Positions 26,487-38,404 of a stretch of 64,000 bases of DNA are shown here, piece by piece. Each line of letters begins with the position of its first letter. Within the stretch, counting starts at the first letter, position 1. The stretch is taken from the NCBI GenBank assembly GCA_030386875.1, contig CM059562.1:72910201-72974200 (forward strand). Reading direction: 5' to 3'. This DNA comes from Morinoia aosen. Lineage: Eukaryota > Arthropoda > Malacostraca > Amphipoda > Talitridae. The notes beneath the pieces were generated by a model, which worked only from the letters and a program-made list of their open reading frames with translations, was not told where the DNA came from and did no database searches. The position numbers and the translations under genes were made by a program.

Positions 26487-27960
26487 TGGGAAATTCTTCC
26501 CACATACGCCTCGCGTGGCTTTTTATTTTGAGCCGGTACTGTGGGCCGGTGGGATTTTGTTTTTTTTGCCGATTTCATCGGGGTTCGGGCGGTGTGTTCG
26601 GATGGTCCTAGTTTTTGGAAAATGAGTGTGCTGTTCAGCTCCTTCTCTTGCTACCACGTGAGATGGTTGTGTGGCCGGTTGGCTTTGTGGACGGGCTCTT
26701 GTGATGGTTGCTAATAACGTAACTCTGCCGTGATCTGCCACTGACCCTCGACTTCCTATGCTCTTGCTGCTACTTTTATCTTTTAACTGTTTTTAAGTTT
26801 GTGTGAATGCGATTTTCTTTCATTTAAATCTTTTCTTCGGGTATTAAATTTTACACTCTTAAAGGTGTTCGGTCTACTTAAAATTAATTAGGCTACGGCC
26901 TGTTATATTAAACTGTAGCTAGGCTACGGCCTGTTATATTAAACTGTAGTAAGGCTACGGCCTACTGCGTTGAATCTTGAAACTAAACTTACCTTAAATT
27001 TATGGGTTGCGACCTGAATGTAGGCGCTGCCATTAAAGATCTTTATGATCATTATTTAAATTATTCTTGAATTGAGCTGGTGTGGTTTCTAATCTTAAGA
27101 GGTGGGCTACCGCCTGCTCTGCGAACCTCCCAGCGGTAATTTTCTTCTGGGCTATGCTTTTCAAAAGTTAAAAACATCTCCCTACTATCCTTTCTGTCCT
27201 TTGACCGAACATCTACCTTGTACTGTTTTCCACTAAATTTCTAAATTACCTCTTAAAGTGGTTTTGCGGCCCACCGAGTATGGCAATATACTTGGGTGAG
27301 TTTCGTGGTCAAAATTGTTTTTCATATTCACACTATTGGTATATCGGGTTGTTTGTTTCTCAACTTACCGTCTTTCTTTTGTTTCTTTAGTATACGAATC
27401 TAAAGTCAGCTCCGCTTCCGTCTGGGCGTCCGTCTGCTGGCCGTTCTTTGTCTGGTTTTTCGCCGAACCTGCAGTGTCTGGTGCCTCCGATCCGATCATA
27501 TTCTGCGTTGCTCTCTGGGTGCGTTATGCTAGGGTGCTTCTTGCCTTAAATAACTGTGGTATAGTGTTGAGATATAAGCTCGTTAGTGATTGCTATAATT
27601 CGACCAGGTGGGGCTTAGTAATTATCGTGTTGTTGCTCGTTGCAGGTGTTGATGGTTAGTTTGCGGGCTAACTAGCTCCCTCCGGTTCCCGTGCTGGCTT
27701 CTTTAACGATTAACAGTGGACCCAAAAGAGACGTGCACCGTGGTGCAACCTAATCGTGTGAAGCCTCTCAGTGACGCAACTTTGAACGACCGAGCACCTC
27801 CTATTCGGGGCGTCGCACCATAATAAACTTAAGATCACAACTATCAAGATCTGGAAATTCTTAGAATTCCAAATTAAAACGTAAACCTTATTATACCGTC
27901 GTTTTACGGAGGTGTGTTCTCCGTTCAATCTGAATTGGATTGAAATCTAACAAAAATATA
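26487..27960. other. Block of different composition, possible transposon remnant
   Basis: This block is G/T-rich on plus and less AT-rich than its surroundings. It holds a three-copy repeat at 26887-26985 and an unrecognised hydrophobic 114-codon open frame at 27315-27659. GTGAGT at 27295-27300 could be a splice donor. The block could be the untranslated or LTR part of a retroelement, but I found no convincing matching ends or target duplication, and no transposase or polymerase motif. Confidence 0.3.
26887..26985. repeat. ~32-bp repeat, three copies
   Basis: Two near-identical copies of aggctacggcctgttatatt plus aaactgtag, and a third diverged one (aaggctacggcctactgcgt). Similar single words (gggttgcgacctg, gggctaccgcctg) recur to 27120. 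Confidence 0.8.
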
Positions 27961-27964
27961 ATTC

Positions 27965-28345
27965 TTTAAATCTAAATCTGTTTATTGACCGTTTCTATAT
28001 CCTTTGAAGTTGTAGTGTGCGAGAATTTCTTACATTATATCATCTTTTTCGAATTTATGTCAATTTCTTCATAATTGTATCATTTTTTCGAAATTTTATC
28101 ATTTTATTCAAAATTATATCATTATCTTCAAAGTTCTGAAAGTTTCTTTAGAGTAGAATAATTTTCCTACAAATAGTGTCATTTGCATCGAAGTTTCGTC
28201 ATTTTGTTCGGAAAAGTGTTTCTTCGAAGTTTTCCCATTTCCTTAGAAAGCTTCATCATTTTATTCGAACCTGTGACCTTCTCTTCAAAGGTCCATCAAT
28301 ATCTTCGAAGTTTTGCCATTGTCTTCAAAATTTAATCATTCTCTC
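27965..28345. repeat. Degenerate ~20-bp T-rich repeat
   Basis: Many diverged copies of a motif like tcattttcttcgaagtttt. Single-strand bias is strong (T-rich plus). The open frame at 28176-28490 runs through it with a repetitive product and is not taken as a gene. Confidence 0.75.
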
Positions 28346-28909
28346 CGACAGAATCATTATAGAATACGCAGCTGGTACGTTCTTAAAAGCGGAGATCATC
28401 TTTTTCGGAGAACTCAAATTCAAATATGTCAGTGCTCTCCCTGCCTACGCTGATTCTAGTAGTTTACATTTTCTTCAGGTTATTGGTTGATAAATCAATT
28501 TAAAAATTGATTAGTTCATCATAGCTTTGCCGAGTTTTATATTACTTCTGATGAACTCGATAAAAAGCGCTCGGCGAGGAATTTTGAAGATAAGTTCAAT
28601 CACACTTCACACACTTCGAAAGTTACAGTTTTTAAGCCATAAGTTACGATGATTAGAAAATAGGTTAATGAAACAAGAGGACGTTCAGATTATCGAACAA
28701 GCGAATGTTTCGAATGTGGAAAACATAATCGCACGTAAGAATTGATGTGAAATGCGTCTGTTAATATGCTCTTTTTTGCCAAGATCAAGTAGGTAAACAA
28801 GGCCTTGTAGAAAATTACCTATCCTTGAACAATCAAGTTGGAAATGAATTAATAAATATAAACTTGAGTGCGAAACAACTACTCAATTATCTCAGTCATG
28901 ATGTATTAA

Positions 28910-29080
28910 CACTTTACCGACCAACGTCCTTTCTGAATGACATTTGGCAATTACTCACATCGTTCTTATATTCTAAATGCTTCGATAAAAAGTTACACGT
29001 ACTGGGTTCCCTGCATGATAATTTAACAGAAACTACCGTAATATTTCGTTCAAAAACAAAACCATTTGGTCGTTACTATG
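28910..29080. mobile_element. Degenerate piggyBac-type MITE (family copy 1)
   Basis: The 171-bp segment is bounded on both sides by TTAA (28906-28909 and 29081-29084). Its ends are partly inverted: cactttaccgaccaacgtcc at the left, and the complement of the right end begins catagtaacgaccaaa. Its interior (tcttatattctaaatgcttc, gataaaaagttacac) is shared with the element at 57069-57235. TTAA targets and short inverted ends fit non-autonomous piggyBac elements. No transposase is encoded. Confidence 0.72.
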
Positions 29081-29084
29081 TTAA

Positions 29085-31359
29085 AATTATACAAAATACA
29101 TTTCATAGAAATTATCGTTTTCAGGCTCATGCAGCGAGTGTGCCTTAAGAGAAGAAGGAAAACAGGATCCAGATGTTCAAACAGTTTGCGTCGTCGCAGC
29201 TTCAAAGTACGCTTAGCTGCCGGACGCAGCGTGACCAAGTCCACTGATAAGAACTTACGTTGCCTGCGCAAGTCAACTGTTAGAGGTCGGAAAACAAGCA
29301 TAGTAATAATTTCATAATAACATTAATTTCTTCATAGAAGTAATCAAAATTTCATAATAACGAATATTCTTGACCTTCTGTCAAGAATTTTAAATAAAAT
29401 TTTTAATTCGTTCATTATGTTTAAACGAAGGATTTTACGCTATTCAAAAGTTAAAAATCGTTTTTACGAGAGTGTAATAACTACCTCAGCACACAAAACA
29501 GCGGTCCTCTGAGCAAATTCAAGTTAAAGTTTTAGATGAAACCACTTCTTGAAAACCATTTTCTTATCCTTTTATTAGGCGCTATTGCCATGGGATATTG
29601 TCTCAAGAAATAATTATTTATTAATTGGGGGCTGTTCTTGTATTCAAGGTCTTCCTTTTCCCCCGGATCTTTATGCTTTTAGCTATGTACATATAGGTCC
29701 TGCATACGGGGGCCAAAATTAAAAATTTATCGGCGAAAAAGTACTTACTTTAGTACGTAAATAATAACTAAAAATACGTACACAATGAAAAATAAAATTC
29801 AAGTATATCTACACTCATTACATTCTCTTTTCATGCTGATGTTACACTTATATAACTGAACATTTGCATTACAAAGCTAACAAAAACGCTGCACTCGTTC
29901 CCGACGCTTGAGACACCTCGCTCGCGAAAGTATGTAATCAGAAGGAGTAAAGGAAGAGCAGCTCTCTGAATTTAATGCCAATTTGGCGCTCTCATTGCGC
30001 ATGCAGACACGCGTGAGGGCAGGATAAATCTGACCTCAGCGCGCGGAATTCCATCGCTGGATTAAATTCTGCATGCGACCGTCGGTGAACACAATCCTGC
30101 AAGTTTCTGCAAATTTGAGTCACCGCATCAATAAAAACGCATCAATAGAAGCGCAACTGTAGAAAAGCATCAGTAGATGCGCAACTGTAGAAGCGCATAA
30201 GTAGAACGTATCACATCAGTAAAAGCGCATCATTAGAAACAAAAATAATGGAAATCTTCAAGTGAACTTCGTCAAATGAGATCTAAAGGACTGTTTTTAT
30301 TACTCCAGAAGAAAGCATTTTCAAAATTGCGAACATAAGGTGAAACTTATAGAAAATTTTACAAGTATGAAAGGCAGAGAAGTTGCGAATGGAATGTTAT
30401 TTTTTTAGATCATTAGCAATTTCTGAAAATCTGTGAATTTTACCACACAGATCCTCTTGAATATATGAATGTACAACTTGTACATCATAAAGTAATGAAA
30501 ATAAAATTTTGATCTTTTTATAACTCAACTTCACCTGAATTTTAAGTTCTAGTTGTTCATAATGTTTTGAACAACATTGCTAACCCCTATCATGGCATCT
30601 TGATCTAGAACGTCATACAAAAGAAATTTCCATAGTGATGAGAAGTGCTGACGTTGCTGATACGCAATCGCACGCACAACATAGAGTTTCCAATGTAATT
30701 ATTCAGTATAAGCTTCTTCTTCGTAGAATTTTAACACGTGAGATAATAATAAGACCTACATATGGAGCTTAAAATCAAGAACCCCTCAATTCAATTCATA
30801 TAATACACATCACTCATGGAAATATTTATGCCTAATTTTTTACTCCTTACTTTAATCCTGACCTAATTAGAGAACTCTATAGTGAGGATAGATATCATTA
30901 CCTTTACTTGTGGTTACCATTTAATTGGTTAACATTGCATTCAGATAATCAGTTCCATAGAAAAAACAATCTGTAGAAAAAATTGCCAGCGTTTTTAATT
31001 CTACTGTGTCGAAAATAACATCACAAATCATAGGAAACTATATATGTAAATATATAATACAGGAATCTTTACCCAGCTTCTTTAAAAATCAAACTTTAAA
31101 ATACTCAAATGTTTTGAAGCATCCAGTCAAAAATCGACAATTCGAGCCACATCTGGAGCGGCATGGACGTTTGCAGTCGAAGCTCGGCGGGCGCTTGTGC
31201 GGCTGGGCGCAATAACGAAATACTTCGTGGAGTGGCAATAAATTTATGGCTAAGCTCAGGCACTTCAGGGCATGGCTTTTGGAATGCAAACCTTGCTCGG
31301 CCATCACGCTTCTGCTCACGGCCGATATTAAAGGCGATAGTAGCTATTGGTACCCACGA
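29085..31359. other. Unassigned sequence with a basic open frame and a CpG-containing patch
   Basis: A plus-strand open stretch (29066-29317) is strongly Arg/Lys-rich after a possible splice acceptor (ttttcag at 29118-29124). It is unrecognised. A less AT-rich patch at 29890-30070 has several CpGs but no evident gene. Short degenerate words (gcatcaataaaa, gcgcaactgtagaa) repeat at 30125-30240. Opposed open stretches at 31006-31435 are unrecognised. Confidence 0.35.
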
Positions 31360-31690
31360 TAACAAGTGCCGGTCCCAAAACATGAAAAGTCCCAACGATC
31401 GTGTGGCGATTCCAACTTGTGATAGCTTTAATTAATTTAGGCCCCACGATTAACGCGGAGGTCTCAAAACGTAAAATCCTGCTATAAACTTGTAAAATCG
31501 CGCGATTGCTTTAATAATTCAGGTCACACGGTTAGCCTGAAAGTCTTAAAACACAAGATCTTACTGTAGCAAACTGTAAAATACTGCGATAGTTTAACAA
31601 GTCTACGTCATACGTCTAACGCCGCGGTCTCAAAACATAAAATCCCTCTGTAGCAACTTGTAAAATGCTGCACGACTATAATAAGCTGGT
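31360..31690. repeat. Diverged ~85-bp tandem repeat
   Basis: Four copies containing ggtctcaaaacataaaatcc (cores near 31371, 31461, 31543, 31628), gtagcaacttgtaaaat and cacacggttaacgc. Spacing is 82-90 bp. Copies are substantially diverged. Confidence 0.82.
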
Positions 31691-31977
31691 TTGGATACAC
31701 GTTCATTTAACGCAAGCGTTGCGTAAATAATTTTTCGATATCGATTCCCTTTGAGTGCTGAATAACACGTGCAGTGAAACGAGCGCCGTCTAAAAGTTTG
31801 TTTATCGTTTGTTAAAGGTAGAACATGGTTTCAATTTTACAAATAAAGTGAATTGCGAAAAACTCAAAAAAATTACATATAATATCTTTTATTTTCAAGC
31901 ACCAGCGCAGATAGTTAGAAGTATTCCTTTTGGGTGAAGGGCCTAGCTTACAGGAGGGCAACTAGAAGTACGCAAAA

Positions 31978-32300
31978 TTACTCATGGCATGGTGCGTAAG
32001 GTTTAGTTGTAATTCTTGATGGCTTGGTATTTATTTTTGAAGGCCTGATAAGTATGATTTAGTTGTAATTATTGATGTTCTGGTATGTATGTTTTGGTTA
32101 TAATCATTGATGGATGGCATGGTACGTTTAATTTAGTTATATTTATTGATGTTCTAGTATGTACTGTATGTATGATTTAGTAATAATTATTGATGGATGG
32201 CATGGTACTTTTAATTCATTTGTAGTTATTGATGTTTGCACGTGTGATTTAATTGTAATCATTGGAGGCATGGTACGTATGATTTAGTTGTAAATGAATA
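31978..32300. repeat. ~40-bp degenerate repeat
   Basis: Seven to eight copies built from gatttagttgtaattattga and tggcatggtacgta, with alternating tgttctggtatgta forms. It ends about 300 bp before the large 23-bp array. Confidence 0.85.
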
Positions 32301-32612
32301 ATAAGGAGATAATATAAGTGTCATGCATAGGCTGATCTTCCCCAAGTTCGATTGAATTTCACATTTTACCCATTGAATATTGAAGCAAACAACCTATTGT
32401 CACCTCGCGGAACACCCTTCGAAATCGGAATTGGTAAGCTATATTTATTGGCGAAAAAAATGTCCCAGAAACAAACTCCTATTATTTCATTGGATCAAAA
32501 GTTTCATTCAATGTCACCGAAACAGAGAGACAGTGGACAATGGTTCACTTGTTAGGCCAACAATGGTACAGCTGGGACAGCTGCCTTTCCAACAATGCTA
32601 CAGTTGTGAGTC

Positions 32613-35600
32613 GCTCAAGCAGAAACGAGTCAAAAAAACGGACAGAAACGAGTCAAAAAAACGGACAGAAACGAGTCAAAAAAACGGACAGAAACGAGTC
32701 AAAAAAACGGACAAAAACGAGTCAAACAAACGGACAGAAACGAGTCAAAAAAACGGACAGAAACGAGTCAAAAAAACGGACAGAAACGAGTCAAAAAAAC
32801 GGACAGAAACGAGTCAAACAAACGGACAGAAACGAGTCAAAAAAACGGACAGAAACGAGTCAAACAAACGGACAGAAGCGAGTCAAAAAAACGGACAGAA
32901 ACGAGTCAAAAAAACGGACAGAAACGAGTCAAACAAACGGACAGAAACGAGTCAAACAAACAAACAGAAACGAGTCAAAAAAACGGACAGAAACGAGTCA
33001 AACAAACGGACAGAAACGAGTCAAAAAAACGGACAGAAACGAGTCAAACAAACGGACAGAAGCGAGTCAAAAAAACGGACAGAAACGAGTCAAACAAACG
33101 GACAGAAGCGAGTCAAAAAACGGACAGAAACGAGTCAAACAAACGGACAGAAGCGAGTCAAAAAAACGGACAGAAACGAGTCAAACAAACGGACAGAAGC
33201 GAGTCAAAAAACGGACAGAAACGAGTCAAACAAACGGACAGAAGCGAGTCAAAAAACGGACAGAAACGAGTCAAACAAACGGACAGAAGCGAGTCAAACA
33301 AACGGACAGAAGCGAGTCAAAAAACGGACAGAAACGAGTCAAACAAACGGACAGAAACGAGTCAAACAAACGGACAGAAACGAGTCAAACAAACGGACAG
33401 AAACGAGTCAAACAAACAAACAGAAACGAGTCAAAAAAACGGACAGAAACGAGTCAAACAAACGGACAGAAACGAGTCAAAAAAACGGACAGAAACGAGT
33501 CAAACAAACGGACAGAAGCGAGTCAAAAAAACGGACAGAAACGAGTCAAACAAACGGACAGAAGCGAGTCAAAAAACGGACAGAAACGAGTCAAACAAAC
33601 GGACAGAAGCGAGTCAAAAAAAAGGACAGAAACGAGTCAAACAAACGGACAGAAGCGAGTCAAAAAACGGACAGAAACGAGTCAAACAAACGGACAGAAG
33701 CGAGTCAAAAAACGGACAGAAACGAGTCAAACAAACGGACAGAAGCGAGTCAAACAAACGGACAGAAGCGAGTCAAAAAACGGACAGAAACGAGTCAAAC
33801 AAACGGACAGAAGCGAGTCAAAAAAACGGACAGAAACGAGTCAAACAAACGGACAGAAGCGAGTCAAAAAAACGGACAGAAACGAGTCAAACAAACGGAC
33901 AGAAGCGAGTCAAAAAACGGACAGAAACGAGTCAAACAAACGGACAGAAGCGAGTCAAACAAACGGACAGAAACGAGTCAAACAAACGGACAGAAGCGAG
34001 TCAAAAAACGGACAGAAACGAGTCAAACAAACGGACAGAAACGAGTCAAACAAACGGACAGAAGCGAGTCAAACAAACGGACAGAAGCGAGTCAAAAAAA
34101 CGGACAGAAACGAGTCAAACAAACGGACAGAAGCGAGTCAAAAAAACGGACAGAAACGAGTCAAACAAACGGACAGAAGCGAGTCAAAAAACGGACAGAA
34201 ACGAGTCAAACAAACGGACAGAAGCGAGTCAAACAAACGGACAGAAACGAGTCAAACAAACGGACAGAAGCGAGTCAAAAAACGGACAGAAACGAGTCAA
34301 ACAAACGGACAGAAGCGAGTCAAACAAACGGACAGAAACGAGTCAAACAAACGGACAGAAACGAGTCAAAAAAACGGACAGAAACGAGTCAAACAAACGG
34401 ACAGAAGCGAGTCAAAAAAACGGACAGAAACGAGTCAAACAAACGGACAGAAGCGAGTCAAAAAACGGACAGAAACGAGTCAAACAAACGGACAGAAGCG
34501 AGTCAAACAAACGGACAGAAACGAGTCAAACAAACGGACAGAAGCGAGTCAAAAAACGGACAGAAACGAGTCAAACAAACGGACAGAAACGAGTCAAACA
34601 AACGGACAGAAGCGAGTCAAACAAACGGACAGAAGCGAGTCAAAAAAACGGACAGAAACGAGTCAAACAAACGGACAGAAGCGAGTCAAAAAAACGGACA
34701 GAAACGAGTCAAACAAACGGACAGAAGCGAGTCAAAAAACGGACAGAAACGAGTCAAACAAACGGACAGAAGCGAGTCAAAAAACGGACAGAAACGAGTC
34801 AAACAAACGGACAGAAGCGAGTCAAACAAACGGACAGAAGCGAGTCAAACAAACGGACAGAAGCGAGTCAAAAAACGGACAGAAACGAGTCAAACAAACG
34901 GACAGAAGCGAGTCAAGCAAACGGACAGAAGCGAGTCAAACAAACGGACAGAAACGAGTCAAACAAACAGACAGAAACGAGTCAAACAAACGGACAGAAA
35001 CGAGTCAAACAAACGCGCAGAAAAGAGTCAAAAAAACGGACAGAAACGAGTCAAACAAACGGACAGAAGCGAGTCAAAAAAACGGACAGAAACGAGTCAA
35101 ACAAACGGACAGAAACGAGTCAAACAAACGGACAGAAGCGAGTCAAAAAAACGGACAGAAACGAGTCAAACAAACGGACAGAAGCGAGTCAAAAAACGGA
35201 CAGAAACGAGTCAAACAAACGGACAGAAACGAGTCAAACAAACGGACAGAAACGAGTCAAACAAACGGACAGAAACGAGTCAAAGAAACGGACAGAAACG
35301 AGTCAAACAAACGGACAGAAGCGAGTCAAGCAAACGGACAGAAGCAAGTCAAGCAAACGGACAGAAGTGAGTCAAACAAACGGACAGAAACGAGTCAAAC
35401 AAACGGACAGAAACGAGTCAAACAAGCGGACAGAAGCGAGTCAAGCAAACGGACAGAAGCAAGTCAAGCAAACATACAGAAGTGAGTCAAACAAACGGAC
35501 AGAAACGAGTCAAACAAACGGACAGAAGTGAGTCAAACAAACGGACAGAAGCAAGTCAAGCAAACGGACAGAAGTGAGTCAAACAGACGAACAAAAACGA

Positions 35601-35900
35601 GTCAAACAAACAGACAGAAACGAGTCAAACAAATGGACAGAAATGATTCAAACAAAAGGACTGTTACGATTCGAACAAACGAACACCTTCCAGTCAAGTA
35701 AATGGACAGGAATGAGCCAAAAAACTACTACGAGTCAAACAACCGGACTGCCATGAATTTAACTAACGGACAACAACGAGTGAAGCAAAAGAACTGATTC
35801 AAATTAAACAAACAGACAACCACGAGTCAAACAAAAGAACTGCTTCAAATTAAACAAACGGACAACCACGAATCAAACTAAGGCACAAGAGCCAGAAACA
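32613..35900. repeat. 23-bp A-rich satellite, about 140 copies
   Basis: Tandem copies of a unit like cagaaacgagtcaaacaaac plus gga. Variants are caaaaaaac, caaacaaac, a one-base-shorter caaaaaac form, and gaaacgag/gaagcgag. Many stretches alternate aaacgag..aaacaaac with aagcgag..aaaaaac, so a 45-46 bp dimer is common. Copies degrade at the right edge (35570-35900). The plus strand has about one T per unit, always in gtc, so stop codons cannot form. This leaves overlapping open frames of 996 and 981 codons (32380-35370 and 32540-35485). They read as a lysine/threonine/serine-rich 23-residue cycle and are artefacts. Confidence 0.97.
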
Positions 35901-36435
35901 AGAATTTCCAACGACAATCACAAGTCAGAAATTATTATTGCAGCGAGCCTCGCCAGCCAGGGCAGCAGACGACCATTTGACAAACAAAGCTTCATTTTCA
36001 GGACCATGAAAAGAAATCCTTCCCTGAATAGACACTCGGATTTTTAAGCCAATTCTCTTTTTCACACTAACTTTTTTTTAAATGACACCAAGATCTTTGG
36101 CGCAATTAAAATTAATGCCAAGTAGTAGACGTGCATGCTGATGATTAACATAAATTTTAGAGCAGGGGTTAAATTGTTTAAATTGTTTTTTATGCATTCA
36201 CGAGATAGAAACCGTGAAAATCATAATTTTGTTCGAAACGAGTTACTTTTAAAGATGAATATTTTAATCTCAACCTCAACTCAGAAAGTTTCTAACTTGT
36301 TATCATCTTCCATTAAAGAAATCAGCATGCAATTCAATCCATTCAACCAATTGTTGGTACTGAAGAACAAGCTTTTTCAAAACGAACAACATATTCTCAA
36401 GAATTCAGACAATCACTTCACCGTAAAAAAATAAT
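35901..36435. other. Unassigned sequence between two arrays
   Basis: No recognised gene. A 99-codon plus-strand open stretch (36135-36434) is AT-rich, Asn/Lys-rich and unrecognised; it runs to the edge of the next repeat. Confidence 0.35.
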
Positions 36436-36778
36436 GATGAATGTGCTCGGGACCAATTTTTATCGATTGCTTTCTTTGACTGTGGCAAGTACACTTCTGA
36501 AGCTCGCCAGGAATTTAGAATAAGTTTTCTCGCGGAACTGAACAAAGATAGTGACGAATGTGCTCGGAACCCATTTTTATCGATTACTTTGACTGTGGCA
36601 AGTACGTACACTTCTGCAGCTTCCCAGAATTTGGAACCAGTTTTCTCGCAGAACTGAACAAAGACAATGAAGAATGCGCTCGTGACCAATTTTTATCGAT
36701 TGCTCTCTTCGACTCTGGCAAGCACACGTGTGCAGCTCGCCAGAATTTGGGACCAGTTTTCTTGCAGAACTGACCAGA
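36436..36778. repeat. ~117-bp tandem repeat, three copies
   Basis: Three copies carrying gaatgtgctcgggaccaatt, tttatcgattgctttc, gactgtggcaagtacac and ttttctcgcggaactgaaca. Identity is about 85% by eye. The frames that remain open across it on both strands follow from the repeat. It lies directly upstream of the possible exon at 36802. Confidence 0.9.
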
Positions 36779-36801
36779 CTTGTACTAGGGCTCATTTCCA
36801 G

Positions 36802-36912
36802 ACGCTGCTGAGGTCGCAGCCAGACGCGATGAAGCAACTTGCCGCAATGCCTCCAGAAGTGCGGGAACTCGTCTCGCAAAACTTGCGTTATCGACGAAGT
36901 TCTCGTTGCTAA
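36802..36912 (+). CDS. Possible terminal coding exon of an unrecognised gene
   Basis: After a pyrimidine-containing acceptor (ctcatttccag, AG at 36800-36801) there are 36 codons and a TAA. The translation (motifs LLRSQPDAMKQLAAMPPEV and RELVSQNLRYRRSSRC) has a balanced, amphipathic, protein-like composition and is less AT-rich than its surroundings. The frame is also open upstream into the 117-bp repeat, so the acceptor is not required by the frame. I do not recognise the family and see no partner exon; upstream sequence is repeats for more than 4 kb. No AATAAA follows closely. It could be a chance open stretch or a transposon remnant. Confidence 0.3.
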   Translation, partial: TLLRSQPDAMKQLAAMPPEVRELVSQNLRYRRSSRC

Positions 36913-36928
36913 TCTCATGTAATTAGTT

Positions 36929-36993
36929 CAGACCAGGCCTCTCGGTCTGGACAGCGCCACGGCCTACAGCGCCATGTTTGTGGCGCGTCAATA
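36929..36993. other. Two short hairpins
   Basis: The first pairs cagacc with ggtctg (36929-36934 and 36944-36949). The second pairs gcgcca with tggcgc at about 36955-36990. Both lie just 3' of the possible exon and could belong to a 3' UTR or a transposon end. The function is unknown. Confidence 0.45.
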
Positions 36994-38404
36994 ATTCTCC
37001 TGCATTTTTTGTACAGCTTTTTGTGACATTTATCTTGATGTATTGGATATGAACTAAATTATAAATTTTCCTTCATTTTCTTGTTGCCTATTTCACCTAT
37101 GCCGTGTCAAGGATTGTGTTTGCTGGTTTGCAATGATTGCTGTCTGCATTTTATTACTTTAAACATACAATGAATAGATTTTTAATCTACCTTGGTAATT
37201 TAAATCTTTTTAACTATGCATATCACTCAGAATTTACATTTATTAGTTGTTAGTCAACGGTATTTACTAAATATGATGCTATGTAGATTTTTTATTGATT
37301 TGCCTTATTAATGAGAGTGAGTTTCGTACATACGGGAATTTTCTTTAACTCCTCCTTCAATATTTACTTTCCAGCCTGATTAAAATCAACTTCAGGAGAT
37401 TATTAGCAATCTTCCTAAGTATGCAACACAACTTTCAGGACATTAGGCTGCATTTGGAAAACAGGGTACTAATAAATACATACGCATGCCTGAATATCTG
37501 GAGAGTACTTTACAGTATAAAACGAATACTTCTGGACACCCGTACACTTGCACGCATCCGGATACTTCTGCACACCGGGATATTATCGGGTATTGACCAC
37601 TATTGGTTACTCAAGTGTATCTAAAAATGGAATATTACTAGATACCGATATACTTCTACGCGCGTTTACTAGCGGCAATCCTGATACTTATGCATGCAGA
37701 TACTTATGGTGATTGGTACACTTCATTGTGAAGGTACTTTTGAAAATATAAATTCTTCTAAACGCCCTGATACGGAATAAACTCTTATTTTATGAACATT
37801 CAGATACATCCTAACACTTTAACACGCCTAAACAATGATGTGCTCATTCCATCAGAGTTACTTGCTCTCTGAACGTTCAGAAATTAAAGATATTGTTGGG
37901 GATAATCTTTGCTTTCGATTATGTTCATTCACACGTGAACCTAAATTCAGGAATAATAACTTCTAACTGCCCCTGAAAACTTGCGTGAATCATTGTGCTT
38001 ACACTGAATATTAATGGTTAAAATAACCGATTTTTCCTCCGTTTGCGACGCCCCATACGATGTCAAATTAATTTGTAATGTCATAAGAACAGTTCGCCGT
38101 ATAATTTCCGTCTACTCATTGTCTGCTGGCAGTAGAGCCGCACAATGCGACGCATTGTTCCCAGTATGCGTGAACATAGGACAATTCAGCTAACAAACGC
38201 TCATTCACAAACGGCGGTTGTAGAAATCTACACTAAGCTTAATAATGACCTACGAGGCTTTGTTGTTTTTTTGACCCTATTTTTCGTTTGTTTGCATTGC
38301 CATTAAGGTAGTTATGTCGCACGTTCTTTGCCGGCAATGCTCTGCATAAAGTGATATGGCACTTTTGTGTTGTAGATGTTATGAAAACAGTCTCTTCCGC
38401 TCTG
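36994..38404. other. Unassigned sequence with weak internal repetition
   Basis: No gene recognised. From about 37500 to 37760, loosely repeated words (gatacttctgcacaccgg, acacttgcacgcatccgg) suggest a strongly decayed minisatellite. Confidence 0.4.

Noticed and set aside
32380-35485. Open frames of 996 and 981 codons
   Set aside because: They are overlapping frames of one 23-bp satellite lacking T. Both give the same 23-residue cycle, and there is no non-repetitive coding sequence attached.
32613-35900. CRISPR-like array
   Set aside because: The repeats are directly head-to-tail with no unique spacers, in a eukaryotic context. The same holds for the 58-bp and 94-bp arrays.
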